Origin: an uncultured Prevotellaceae bacterium
GTDB lineage: Bacteria > Bacteroidota > Bacteroidia > Bacteroidales > Bacteroidaceae
Direction of reading: 5' to 3'
Assembly (NCBI GenBank): GCA_947305005.1
Contig: CAMZCM010000001.1
Location: 124,001 to 188,000, forward strand
Length of the DNA stretch: 64,000 bases
Below are positions 41,219 through 48,270 of this stretch, in pieces. Positions within the stretch are counted from its first letter, which is position 1. Every line of letters starts with the position of its first letter. The notes under the pieces are model-generated. The model had not been told where the DNA came from and did not search any database. It worked only from the letters and a program-made list of their open reading frames with translations. The position numbers and the translations under genes are program-made.

Positions 41219-43804
41219 ATGAGAGCTGATATCAAACGGATCGTAGAGCGTTTTTTCTTATTGTGTATCCCTCTTCTATTGGTGGGAAATATGGTATATG
41301 CATATCAGAATGGTGTTACATTAGATGTACAGGATGCTGGTAGTGAAACTCTTGTAAGGTACCAGACAGAACTGACGGATGTGTATAATAACTATTCACA
41401 AAAAATAAGTGCTTATGCTACCAGTATAAGAAATACGTATAAGCCACAACTGGATAGTACGTATTCTGTGTACTATAACCAGATGCAGTATAGCTATGAC
41501 CAATATAATGCACAAGAAATCACTGAGAACCAATATTATAAAAATGTTGGAGATGCGTGTGTGGATGGAAAAAGTGCGTTGCAAAGTATATATAATAGTG
41601 CACAATCGGCGCAAAACACCTATGCATCAAACGAATCTGCCTTGTCAGGAGTGAAACAGTATCAGACAGAGTTATCGGATGTATATAGCTCCTATAAGAA
41701 TCAGTTGGAATCCAATAGCTCTACCAATAAATCTAGCATACTTAATCAACTGCTCAATGTCTTTAATCAATGGAATGACAAAATACAAGCGTTGATTGAT
41801 ACTTATTATGCTTCAATGACTTTGTCAAGTTATGTGAACACGGCAGCTGATTATAGTGCGCAAGGAAAGGCTGAATTAAAGACCTATTATGAGGAGGCAT
41901 TGAAGGGAAATATCCCTTCTGATGATGAGGAGGAATTTGAAATCATCTACAGCACTAACGAGAGCTTCGCTGTTACTGCTAACGGAACATTTCCCGTAGG
42001 GTGGCTGGCCAACGATAACGGAACTATACACCAGTATGGTCTAACTGACAATGGTGAGGTCTGGAATTATAACTGGGGCGGAAATACAGGCGGCGGTGGT
42101 TGTCGTTCCATGACGGGCTACAGTGGCGACCTCAACGGTGCTGCCATTTACTGGCGTAACGTGAACGGAGCCTCTACGTTAGGTACCTTGACTTATGGTG
42201 AACAGGTGAAAGATTGGATACTTCCAGATGGAAGTATTGATTCTGAGATGCCCGAGGGTATAGCTCTCCAACTTGATGCTCGCAAATACCAAATCGCTAT
42301 CCGCATGTGCGCATGGAAGAATCTCAACGGCAACTCAGACACTTTTAGCGAAGAGAATGCACCTAAGTATGACTTCACTATAGAAGATTTGGACGGCAAT
42401 GTGTATGCACGCTTCACCGATCTTGTTGCTATGCCAAACGTGAACGGTTCTCAGGACTTGCCTGTCACAGGCGTTCAACCTTTTGTGGCTGATTTTATAG
42501 TTGACAAGGCTGGCTACTATATGCTGAAATTCTCCACTACCCAGCCCAGTGGCGAGTACCTGCTCGGCGGTGCTGATCTCGTTGCATTGTCTTCTAAGAC
42601 CAATACGACAGAGACTTTTTTAATAGATAACATGGCGTTTAAGATAACCAGCCAGACATCTGAGAAGACTGTTACCTACGTTCAAGGACCTTCAACGGAG
42701 CAGCTGACCGTTCCAAGTTCAGTATCTTATTCAGGTAAGACCTATACTGTCACCGCTATCGCTGACAGCGCTTTTGCCAGTCTGCCGCAGCTCAAGAGCG
42801 TGAAGATACCGTCTTCAGTCAAAGCCGCAGGCAAAAATCTGTTTGCAGAGAGCCCCCATGTGGCAGCGATTACTTGGGAAGCTCCAATCAAGATGACACA
42901 AGAGATGGCTGGAAGTGTAGTGAATAATCCAAACCTGCTGTTCTATACGTCAAATATGGCTTATGCACTGGATGGTGTAACAAACGTCATCAACTTACAG
43001 ACGAAGCAGGCTGAGCGCATTGTCCTTTCAGATGGAGAAAGCAATGACTTCTACTGCCCAGAGGAGTTTACCGCAAGCAGTATCAGCTACACTCATGATT
43101 ATCGGCTATTCACTGTAACTGGGAAGTGTCAAGGCTGGGAGTCATTGGTATTACCTTTTGATGCGACGGAGATTATACATGAGAAAAATGGTATTATCAC
43201 TCCCTTTGGCGTGTTACAGATTGGACGTGAGCTAGAGAACGGCACAAAGCCCTTCTGGTTATATGAATATACTAAACGAGGTGCTTTTGCAGAGGCTGAG
43301 GGCATTGAAGCAAATGTGCCCTATATCCTCTCAATGCCGAACGAAGAGAGACTTCTGGATGAGTATATCCTTGCTGGTAAAGTGACCTTTAAGGGAATGA
43401 ATGCCACTGTGAAAGCGTCTTCTAATACAACGTCTGTAAAGAGCGGAATATATAATTTTACTCCGAACTATCAAAACGGGACATCTGAAACAGTCTATCT
43501 GCTGAATGTGGATGAGAGCTATGATGGTAACCCGAAAGGTAGTGTCTTTGTCAAGAGTGACCTCATCGGACGTCAGACTCGTCCCTTCGAAGCATACTTC
43601 CATCTGGATGGCAGTGCAGGCGTGAAGTTCTACTTCAGCGTCTTCGATGGACTAACGGACGGTATCAGGTCAATGGAACCTGCGAAGCGTAATAGTAATG
43701 CTGAGTACTATCAGTTGGATGGTACAAAGCGGACAAGTCCACAACGAGGCTTCAACATCATCCGCACAAAGGATGGGAAGACGCAGAAGGTGTTAGTACC
43801 ATAA
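41219..43804 (+). CDS. Large secreted protein: Tyr/Ser/Gln-rich helical repeats, LRR and sorting-type end
   Basis: The 861-residue protein has a signal peptide (to about residue 28). A helical region at about 40-230 is very rich in Y, S, Q and N and carries an internal duplication: YQTELTDVY at 48-56 and YQTELSDVY at 148-156. A CBM- or adhesin-like beta domain follows (about 240-465, FAVTANGTFPVGWLANDNG). Next is one BspA-like LRR_5 segment (TVTAIADSAFASLPQLKSVKIP), a further beta region, and the short end motif GTKRTSPQRGFNII ... QKVLVP. It is probably a surface adhesin or glycan-binding protein. It follows the EpsG-like gene by 10 bases and shares a bidirectional terminator with rplS. Confidence 0.75.
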   Translation: MRADIKRIVERFFLLCIPLLLVGNMVYAYQNGVTLDVQDAGSETLVRYQTELTDVYNNYSQKISAYATSIRNTYKPQLDSTYSVYYNQMQYSYDQYNAQEITENQYYKNVGDACVDGKSALQSIYNSAQSAQNTYASNESALSGVKQYQTELSDVYSSYKNQLESNSSTNKSSILNQLLNVFNQWNDKIQALIDTYYASMTLSSYVNTAADYSAQGKAELKTYYEEALKGNIPSDDEEEFEIIYSTNESFAVTANGTFPVGWLANDNGTIHQYGLTDNGEVWNYNWGGNTGGGGCRSMTGYSGDLNGAAIYWRNVNGASTLGTLTYGEQVKDWILPDGSIDSEMPEGIALQLDARKYQIAIRMCAWKNLNGNSDTFSEENAPKYDFTIEDLDGNVYARFTDLVAMPNVNGSQDLPVTGVQPFVADFIVDKAGYYMLKFSTTQPSGEYLLGGADLVALSSKTNTTETFLIDNMAFKITSQTSEKTVTYVQGPSTEQLTVPSSVSYSGKTYTVTAIADSAFASLPQLKSVKIPSSVKAAGKNLFAESPHVAAITWEAPIKMTQEMAGSVVNNPNLLFYTSNMAYALDGVTNVINLQTKQAERIVLSDGESNDFYCPEEFTASSISYTHDYRLFTVTGKCQGWESLVLPFDATEIIHEKNGIITPFGVLQIGRELENGTKPFWLYEYTKRGAFAEAEGIEANVPYILSMPNEERLLDEYILAGKVTFKGMNATVKASSNTTSVKSGIYNFTPNYQNGTSETVYLLNVDESYDGNPKGSVFVKSDLIGRQTRPFEAYFHLDGSAGVKFYFSVFDGLTDGIRSMEPAKRNSNAEYYQLDGTKRTSPQRGFNIIRTKDGKTQKVLVP

Positions 43805-43810
43805 TAACAA

Positions 43811-43838
43811 AAAAGAGGCTGCGAAAGCAGTCTCTTTT
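43811..43838. terminator. Bidirectional hairpin terminator
   Basis: AAAAGAGGCTGC (43811-43822) pairs with GCAGTCTCTTTT (43827-43838) around a GAAA loop, with T-runs on both strands. It separates the surface-protein gene from the convergent rplS. Confidence 0.85.
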
Positions 43839-43863
43839 ATTTCTTTCTTGCAGGTAACGACCA

Positions 43864-44232
43864 TTAAGCCTCTTCAGCCTTGATAGCCTTCTTCTCAGCG
43901 ATGCGGGCTTTCTTACCCGTGAGGCCGCGAAGATAGTACAGCTTAGCACGACGCACCTTACCAACCTTGTTGACGGTGATGCTGTCAATGTTCGGGCTTG
44001 AGATGGGGAAGATGCGCTCTACACCGATGGTGCCGCTCATCTTGCGAACTGTGAAACGCTTCTGGTCGCCGTGACCGCTAATCTTGATGACTACGCCGCG
44101 GTACAGCTGGATGCGCTCCTTGTTACCCTCGACAATTTTGTAAGCAACAGTCACAGTGTCACCAGCCTTGAACTGGGGATAGCTCTTACCCGTTGCAAAT
44201 GCTTCTTCAGCAATTTTAATGAAATCTGCCAT
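43864..44232 (-). CDS. rplS: 50S ribosomal protein L19
   Basis: The 122-residue protein has the L19 core: [51 protein letters not shown] and [19 protein letters not shown]. It sits at the 30S-50S interface. It is monocistronic here, with its own promoter at 44325-44332 and an ~88-base leader that can fold into a small hairpin. Confidence 0.97.
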   Translation of the reverse strand: MADFIKIAEEAFATGKSYPQFKAGDTVTVAYKIVEGNKERIQLYRGVVIKISGHGDQKRFTVRKMSGTIGVERIFPISSPNIDSITVNKVGKVRRAKLYYLRGLTGKKARIAEKKAIKAEEA

Positions 44233-44320
44233 TGTTCAAAATGGATTAAATTGTTGTTGTCGGTCAATCGTGGGCATAACAGGGAACTCTGCATCCTGCC
44301 AGCGACCCACGCTGAAAGCG
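44233..44320 (-). promoter_or_regulatory. Leader of rplS with a possible regulatory hairpin
   Basis: The transcript from the promoter at 44325-44332 starts near a CCCGCT-ttc-AGCGtGGG hairpin and runs about 88 bases to the ATG. Autoregulatory leaders are known for L19 in some bacteria. I cannot match this one to a described structure. Confidence 0.35.
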
Positions 44321-44324
44321 GGTG

Positions 44325-44332
44325 CAAAGATA
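44325..44332 (-). promoter_or_regulatory. -7 element TATCTTTG for rplS
   Basis: Minus-strand TATCTTTG is a perfect match. The predicted start is near 44320. Confidence 0.6.
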
Positions 44333-44406
44333 AGGAAAAGTTTAGAGTTAAATGCTTAAAATTGAAAGTTTTTTCATTTTGGGAGCCCATTTTCTGCTTT
44401 TTTGCC

Positions 44407-44414
44407 TACCTTTG
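44407..44414 (+). promoter_or_regulatory. -7 element TACCTTTG for the 5'-nucleotidase-like gene
   Basis: It matches TAnnTTTG. The predicted start near 44419 gives a leader of about 20 bases to the ATG at 44439 and supports that start over the upstream in-frame ATG at 44352. Confidence 0.6.
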
Positions 44415-44438
44415 CGCTCAAAATCAAGGTTAAAACAC

Positions 44439-46082
44439 ATGAAAAAGGTTCTATTTACGAATTTACTCTTAGCACTTCTGCTTACCGCGTGCCGCACCAC
44501 GCCTTATGTCTTAACGAGCGTGGAACCGCACCGCATCGAGGTCACCAAAGCGCTGGACGCTACCCCTAATCTCCAGGCAACTGAATTCATCAAGCCGTAT
44601 CTGGCTGGGGTGGATAGTCTGCGCAAACCCTATCTGGGACAATGTGAGATGTGTTTGACGGCTGGTCGTCCGGAGAGCCTGTTGAGCAACTGGGTGGCCG
44701 ACGCGCTGGTAACGAAAGGCGAAGAACTCGGCTACCTGCCAGATTTGGGCGTGTGCAACGTGGGCGGTCTTCGTGCTGCTTTGCCCAAGGACACCGTGAC
44801 ACGCGGTGATGTCTTCAGTACCTCTCCCTTTGAGAATTTCTTTACGATTCTGAAACTGCGAGGAGCTGATGTGCTGGAGTTGTTCCAGAACATGGCTGCC
44901 GTGTATGGTGAGGGTGTCAGCAGCAGTGCCCGTCTGGTCATCACCCTCGACGGACGTCTGAAAAGCGCTACGCTCAATGGTCAGCCAATACAGAAGGACC
45001 GCATCTATACCATTGCCACCATCGACTACTTGGCCGAGGGCAACGATAAGCTCTATGCACTGAAGAAAGCCGTGGAGCGCAAAGATACACGCGAACATCT
45101 GCGTGATATCATCATGGAGCGATTGCAGGCTTTAGATCAACAAGGACTGAAAGCCACTGCGCAGATTGAGGGGCGCATCACCATCGTGCAGGAAGGTGAA
45201 CTGCCGCCCAAAGTGCAGGAGACCGTCAACAAAAAAGTCCTCAATGGCACTGAGCAACGTATTGTCATCAATGACAGTCTTGATGCCATCACTCCCAAAC
45301 CCGTCGAGAGCCTGCTGCTCGTGCACACCAACGATACCCACTCTTGCATCGAACCCTTGAACCCGCTGCTCGCTGACACGGCACAGGCTGACAAGGGCGG
45401 TTATCTGCGTCGTGCTGCGCTGTTGCAAGAGTTGCGTGAGACCTATCCCGACCTGCTGCTCGTGGATGCCGGCGATTTCTCACAGGGCTCACCTTATTAT
45501 ACGCTCTACGAGGGCGATGTCGAAGTGGGGCTGATGAACCTGATGGGCTACGATGCTGCTACCATCGGCAACCATGAATTCGACTACGGTCTTGAGAACA
45601 TGGCTCGCATCTTCCGTTTGGCCAAGTTCCCTATCGTGTGCTGCAACTACGACTTCACCCAGACACCTGTCGAGGGCCTTGTCAAGCCCTATGTCATCGT
45701 GGAGCGTGCAGGCTTGAAAATCGGAATCTTAGGTGTATCACCCGAGATGGCTGGCTTGGTCTCTGTCCATAACTTCGAGGGTGTAGGCTTCACCGACCCC
45801 ATTAAGGCCGCACAGCCCATAGCCGACTATCTGAAGAATGAGGAGAAGTGTGACTTGGTGGTGTGTCTTTCTCATTTGGGTTGGAACATCGATGGTGTCT
45901 CTGACGAGGAGCTGATTCCCGCCACGCGGAACATTGATATTGTCATTGGCGGACACAGCCACACCTACTTTGCTTGCCCGCAAATCCTCAACAATCTCGA
46001 TGGCAAACCTGTACTCGACAACCAGATGGGAAAGAATGCACGCTTCGTGGGTACACTCCTTCTGAACTTCGCTACACAATAA
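44439..46082 (+). CDS. 5'-nucleotidase-like lipoprotein with reversed domain order
   Basis: The 547-residue lipoprotein (lipobox LLTAC, Cys18) has the 5'-nucleotidase C-terminal (substrate-binding) domain first, at about residues 40-275: VGGLRAALPKDTVTRGDVFSTSPFENF. The calcineurin-like metallophosphatase domain comes second, about 290-545, with all metal motifs: HTNDTHS, DAGDFSQGS, GNHEFDYG (about 377-384), LSHLG and GGHSHT. In UshA-type enzymes the order is the reverse. The fused protein should hydrolyse nucleotides or nucleotide sugars in the periplasm. The start follows from the lipoprotein signal and the promoter. porT begins 28 bases downstream. Confidence 0.9.
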   Translation: MKKVLFTNLLLALLLTACRTTPYVLTSVEPHRIEVTKALDATPNLQATEFIKPYLAGVDSLRKPYLGQCEMCLTAGRPESLLSNWVADALVTKGEELGYLPDLGVCNVGGLRAALPKDTVTRGDVFSTSPFENFFTILKLRGADVLELFQNMAAVYGEGVSSSARLVITLDGRLKSATLNGQPIQKDRIYTIATIDYLAEGNDKLYALKKAVERKDTREHLRDIIMERLQALDQQGLKATAQIEGRITIVQEGELPPKVQETVNKKVLNGTEQRIVINDSLDAITPKPVESLLLVHTNDTHSCIEPLNPLLADTAQADKGGYLRRAALLQELRETYPDLLLVDAGDFSQGSPYYTLYEGDVEVGLMNLMGYDAATIGNHEFDYGLENMARIFRLAKFPIVCCNYDFTQTPVEGLVKPYVIVERAGLKIGILGVSPEMAGLVSVHNFEGVGFTDPIKAAQPIADYLKNEEKCDLVVCLSHLGWNIDGVSDEELIPATRNIDIVIGGHSHTYFACPQILNNLDGKPVLDNQMGKNARFVGTLLLNFATQ

Positions 46083-46110
46083 AATCCCTTCACGCGCGTT
46101 TTTATTAGAG

Positions 46111-46815
46111 ATGAAACGTGCCATCCTCATAGTTCTCACTTGCATCTCCGCGCTGTCAGCCGCAGCGCAGGAGCGGGTTATCCAGCATCGTCCGTATCTG
46201 GATAACCGTTTCTTGCACTATGGTTTCTTTGTCGGTATGAATATGATGGACATGGAGGTGCAGAACAATGGCTACGTAGATCCTACCACAGGTGAACGCT
46301 GGTACACCGAGGTGGATAACTACCAGCCGGGCTTCTCCGTGGGAGTCCTGGGCGAGATTCGTCTGAACAAATACGTGGGCTTCCGCATCCAGCCTACGAT
46401 GCACTTCGGCCAGAAACATGTCTTTTTCCACGAGCAGACCACCAAGCGCGACTCCACGCAGAACATCAAATCCACTTATATCTCCGTGCCGATAGAGCTG
46501 AAGCTGGCGGCTCCCCGCTACAACAACTTCCGCCCCTACGCCATGTTTGCCGTTGCACCGGCCTTCGACCTCACCACCCGCAAGCATAACGCCTTGCTAA
46601 CCGAGGGCTTCGACTGCTTCATCGAAGTTGGCGCCGGTTGCGACTTCTACCTGCCCTTCTTCAAACTCATCCCCGAACTGAAGTTCTGCTTCGGTCTCCG
46701 CGACATCCTCGTTCATGACCGCACCGACCTCATCGACGAGACCCTGTTGAAGTTCACCAACAGCCTCAACAAAGGCTCCGCCAAGATGATTGTCCTGACC
46801 CTCTACTTTGAATAA
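46111..46815 (+). CDS. porT: Type IX secretion system protein PorT
   Basis: The 234-residue protein has a signal peptide (MKRAILIVLTCISALSAAAQ). An eight-strand-type outer-membrane barrel follows with the PorT-family segments NRFLHYGFFVGMNMMDM, YQPGFSVGVLGEIRLNKYVGFRIQPTM and YISVPIELKLAAPRYNNFRPY. PorT is needed for T9SS function in Porphyromonas. With porQ and the PorE-like gene elsewhere in the window it supports an active T9SS. It probably shares a transcript with the 5'-nucleotidase-like gene. Confidence 0.88.
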   Translation: MKRAILIVLTCISALSAAAQERVIQHRPYLDNRFLHYGFFVGMNMMDMEVQNNGYVDPTTGERWYTEVDNYQPGFSVGVLGEIRLNKYVGFRIQPTMHFGQKHVFFHEQTTKRDSTQNIKSTYISVPIELKLAAPRYNNFRPYAMFAVAPAFDLTTRKHNALLTEGFDCFIEVGAGCDFYLPFFKLIPELKFCFGLRDILVHDRTDLIDETLLKFTNSLNKGSAKMIVLTLYFE

Positions 46816-46859
46816 CGGTAACGAGAAGTAGGCCCACAACCGAACAAACAGCGTTATAC

Positions 46860-48143
46860 TCAGAAGGACGCCGCTCCGTACTCTATGTCGGCGATTTTTA
46901 ATAGGGCCTCAAGGTAATAATAATCTGCATAGATGATGCTGGCATCGATTTCTGAGCCGGCTGGATGGTGACCAGTGCTGTGCATGAGGAACGCGACGTT
47001 CTTGTCGCGGCTCTGATATCGGTCGGTGCTTAGGTCACGAAGCATGGCAATAGCGGCTTCGCGATAGTTTTTCCCCTTTTCTGCATCGACATACTGGCAA
47101 AGTTCCAGAAGCGCTGAGGCTACTACACAAGCGGCAGATGCATCTTTTAATTTTTCACTTTTCACTCTTTCATTTTTCATTTCAGGAATGTCCATGTCCC
47201 AAAGGGGCACCCAATCATCCGATGTTTCTTTCAGTCGTTTTAGATAGATGTCTGTCACCTTTTGGGCGAAATCAAGGAAACACTTGTCCTTTGTAAAGCG
47301 ATAGACCATCGTGTAGCCGTAGATGGCCCACGACTGTCCGCGACTCCACATCGAGGAGTCTGCATAGCCCTGATGCGTCATGCCTTTGATGAAGTGACCG
47401 TCTATCGTATCATAAATTACTACGTGATAGCAGCTGCCATCCTCGCGGAAATGGTTCTTCATCGTCGTTTCCGCATGGCGAACGGCTATCTCTTTCCATT
47501 TATCACTTTTCACTTTTTCATTTTTCACCTCTTGGCTTGCCCACAATAGCAGCTCCAGATTCATCATATTGTCCATGATGGTGTTGTGACCGCCATAGTC
47601 CTTCACGTGGCGCGGCCAACTAAGGATCGTGCCCGCCTTATCATTAAATAAGGTAGCCAGTGAATCGGCAGCTTGCAAGGCGAGTTGCTTGTAGCGTTCG
47701 TTGCCCGTCGCTTCATATCCTTTTAGGAATGAGTTAATGGTAATAAAGCCCAGGTCGTGGTCATAGACGGGCTGACTGATGATAGGCACAATGGCCTCAG
47801 TATAGCCCTCCGCCACCTTCCGCAGTAAATCCACATCTTCACTTTTAACTTTTTCATTTTTTACTTGCGCAGCGTAGTCCATCCACAGAACACCCGGCCA
47901 GAAACCCGAGCACCACTCGTTGGCAGCGACTTTTCGGCAGTTCCATGTAGTCTCTCCTTCCAGAATATTGCGCGGCTCCATCGTATAATCGTAGCAACTG
48001 TCAGCAGTTTGCAAGGTTTGCAATGCTTTGTGAACTTGCAATGTGCAATAGTTCAACTCCTTATTGGCATCAAATGCTATCGGTTGACTTTGGCAACCGA
48101 CTATCAAACAGAGCATCACTCCGTAAAAAAACGACTTTTTCAT
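46860..48143 (-). CDS. GH88 unsaturated glucuronyl hydrolase lipoprotein with repeat-encoded insertions
   Basis: The 427-residue lipoprotein (lipobox IVGC, Cys17) is a GH88 (alpha/alpha)6 protein. It has ANEWCSGFWPGVLWMDYAA, YDHDLGFITINSFLKGYEATGN, YADSSMWSRGQSWAIYGYTMVYRFT and DASAACVVASALLEL. It removes unsaturated uronic acid from oligosaccharides made by polysaccharide lyases. Three charged insertions, near residues 93-102, 207-215 and 321-330 (VKNEKVKSE, VKNEKVKSD, MKNERVKSEKL), are encoded by 7-bp repeats at 47840, 47504 and 47156; relatives have short loops there. It is transcribed away from the main enzyme operon. Confidence 0.88.
   Translation of the reverse strand: MKKSFFYGVMLCLIVGCQSQPIAFDANKELNYCTLQVHKALQTLQTADSCYDYTMEPRNILEGETTWNCRKVAANEWCSGFWPGVLWMDYAAQVKNEKVKSEDVDLLRKVAEGYTEAIVPIISQPVYDHDLGFITINSFLKGYEATGNERYKQLALQAADSLATLFNDKAGTILSWPRHVKDYGGHNTIMDNMMNLELLLWASQEVKNEKVKSDKWKEIAVRHAETTMKNHFREDGSCYHVVIYDTIDGHFIKGMTHQGYADSSMWSRGQSWAIYGYTMVYRFTKDKCFLDFAQKVTDIYLKRLKETSDDWVPLWDMDIPEMKNERVKSEKLKDASAACVVASALLELCQYVDAEKGKNYREAAIAMLRDLSTDRYQSRDKNVAFLMHSTGHHPAGSEIDASIIYADYYYLEALLKIADIEYGAASF
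47156..47183. repeat. Heptamer tract, 4 units, in the GH88 gene
   Basis: The units are cactttt, cactctt, tcatttt and tcatttc. On the coding strand they spell the MKNERVKSEK linker. Confidence 0.85.
47504..47524. repeat. Heptamer tract, 3 units, in the GH88 gene
   Basis: The units are cactttt, cactttt and tcatttt. On the coding strand they spell VKNEKVKS. Confidence 0.8.
47840..47867. repeat. Heptamer tract, 4 units, in the GH88 gene
   Basis: The units are cactttt, aactttt, tcatttt and ttacttg. On the coding strand they spell QVKNEKVKSE. Confidence 0.8.
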
Positions 48144-48217
48144 AACGAATGTTTTCTATTTATACGATTTCGGTCAGAAAAATACTTAAAACGTGCTGCA
48201 ATATTATTTGTTCTAAG

Positions 48218-48225
48218 TATATTTG
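48218..48225 (+). promoter_or_regulatory. -7 element TATATTTG for the polysaccharide-degradation operon
   Basis: It matches TAnnTTTG 46 bases upstream of the ATG at 48271, with a predicted start near 48230. The next five genes follow with gaps of 6-35 bases, so one 11-kb transcript is likely. Confidence 0.5.
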
Positions 48226-48270
48226 CAGGGTTGTTCGTATATATGAGAGGAAGGTCAAATATCCATTATT

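Noticed and set aside
46860..48143. GH105 (unsaturated rhamnogalacturonyl hydrolase) for the unsaturated-uronide hydrolase
   Set aside because: The WCSGFWPGVLW and HDLGF motifs fit GH88 better than GH105, although the two folds are similar.
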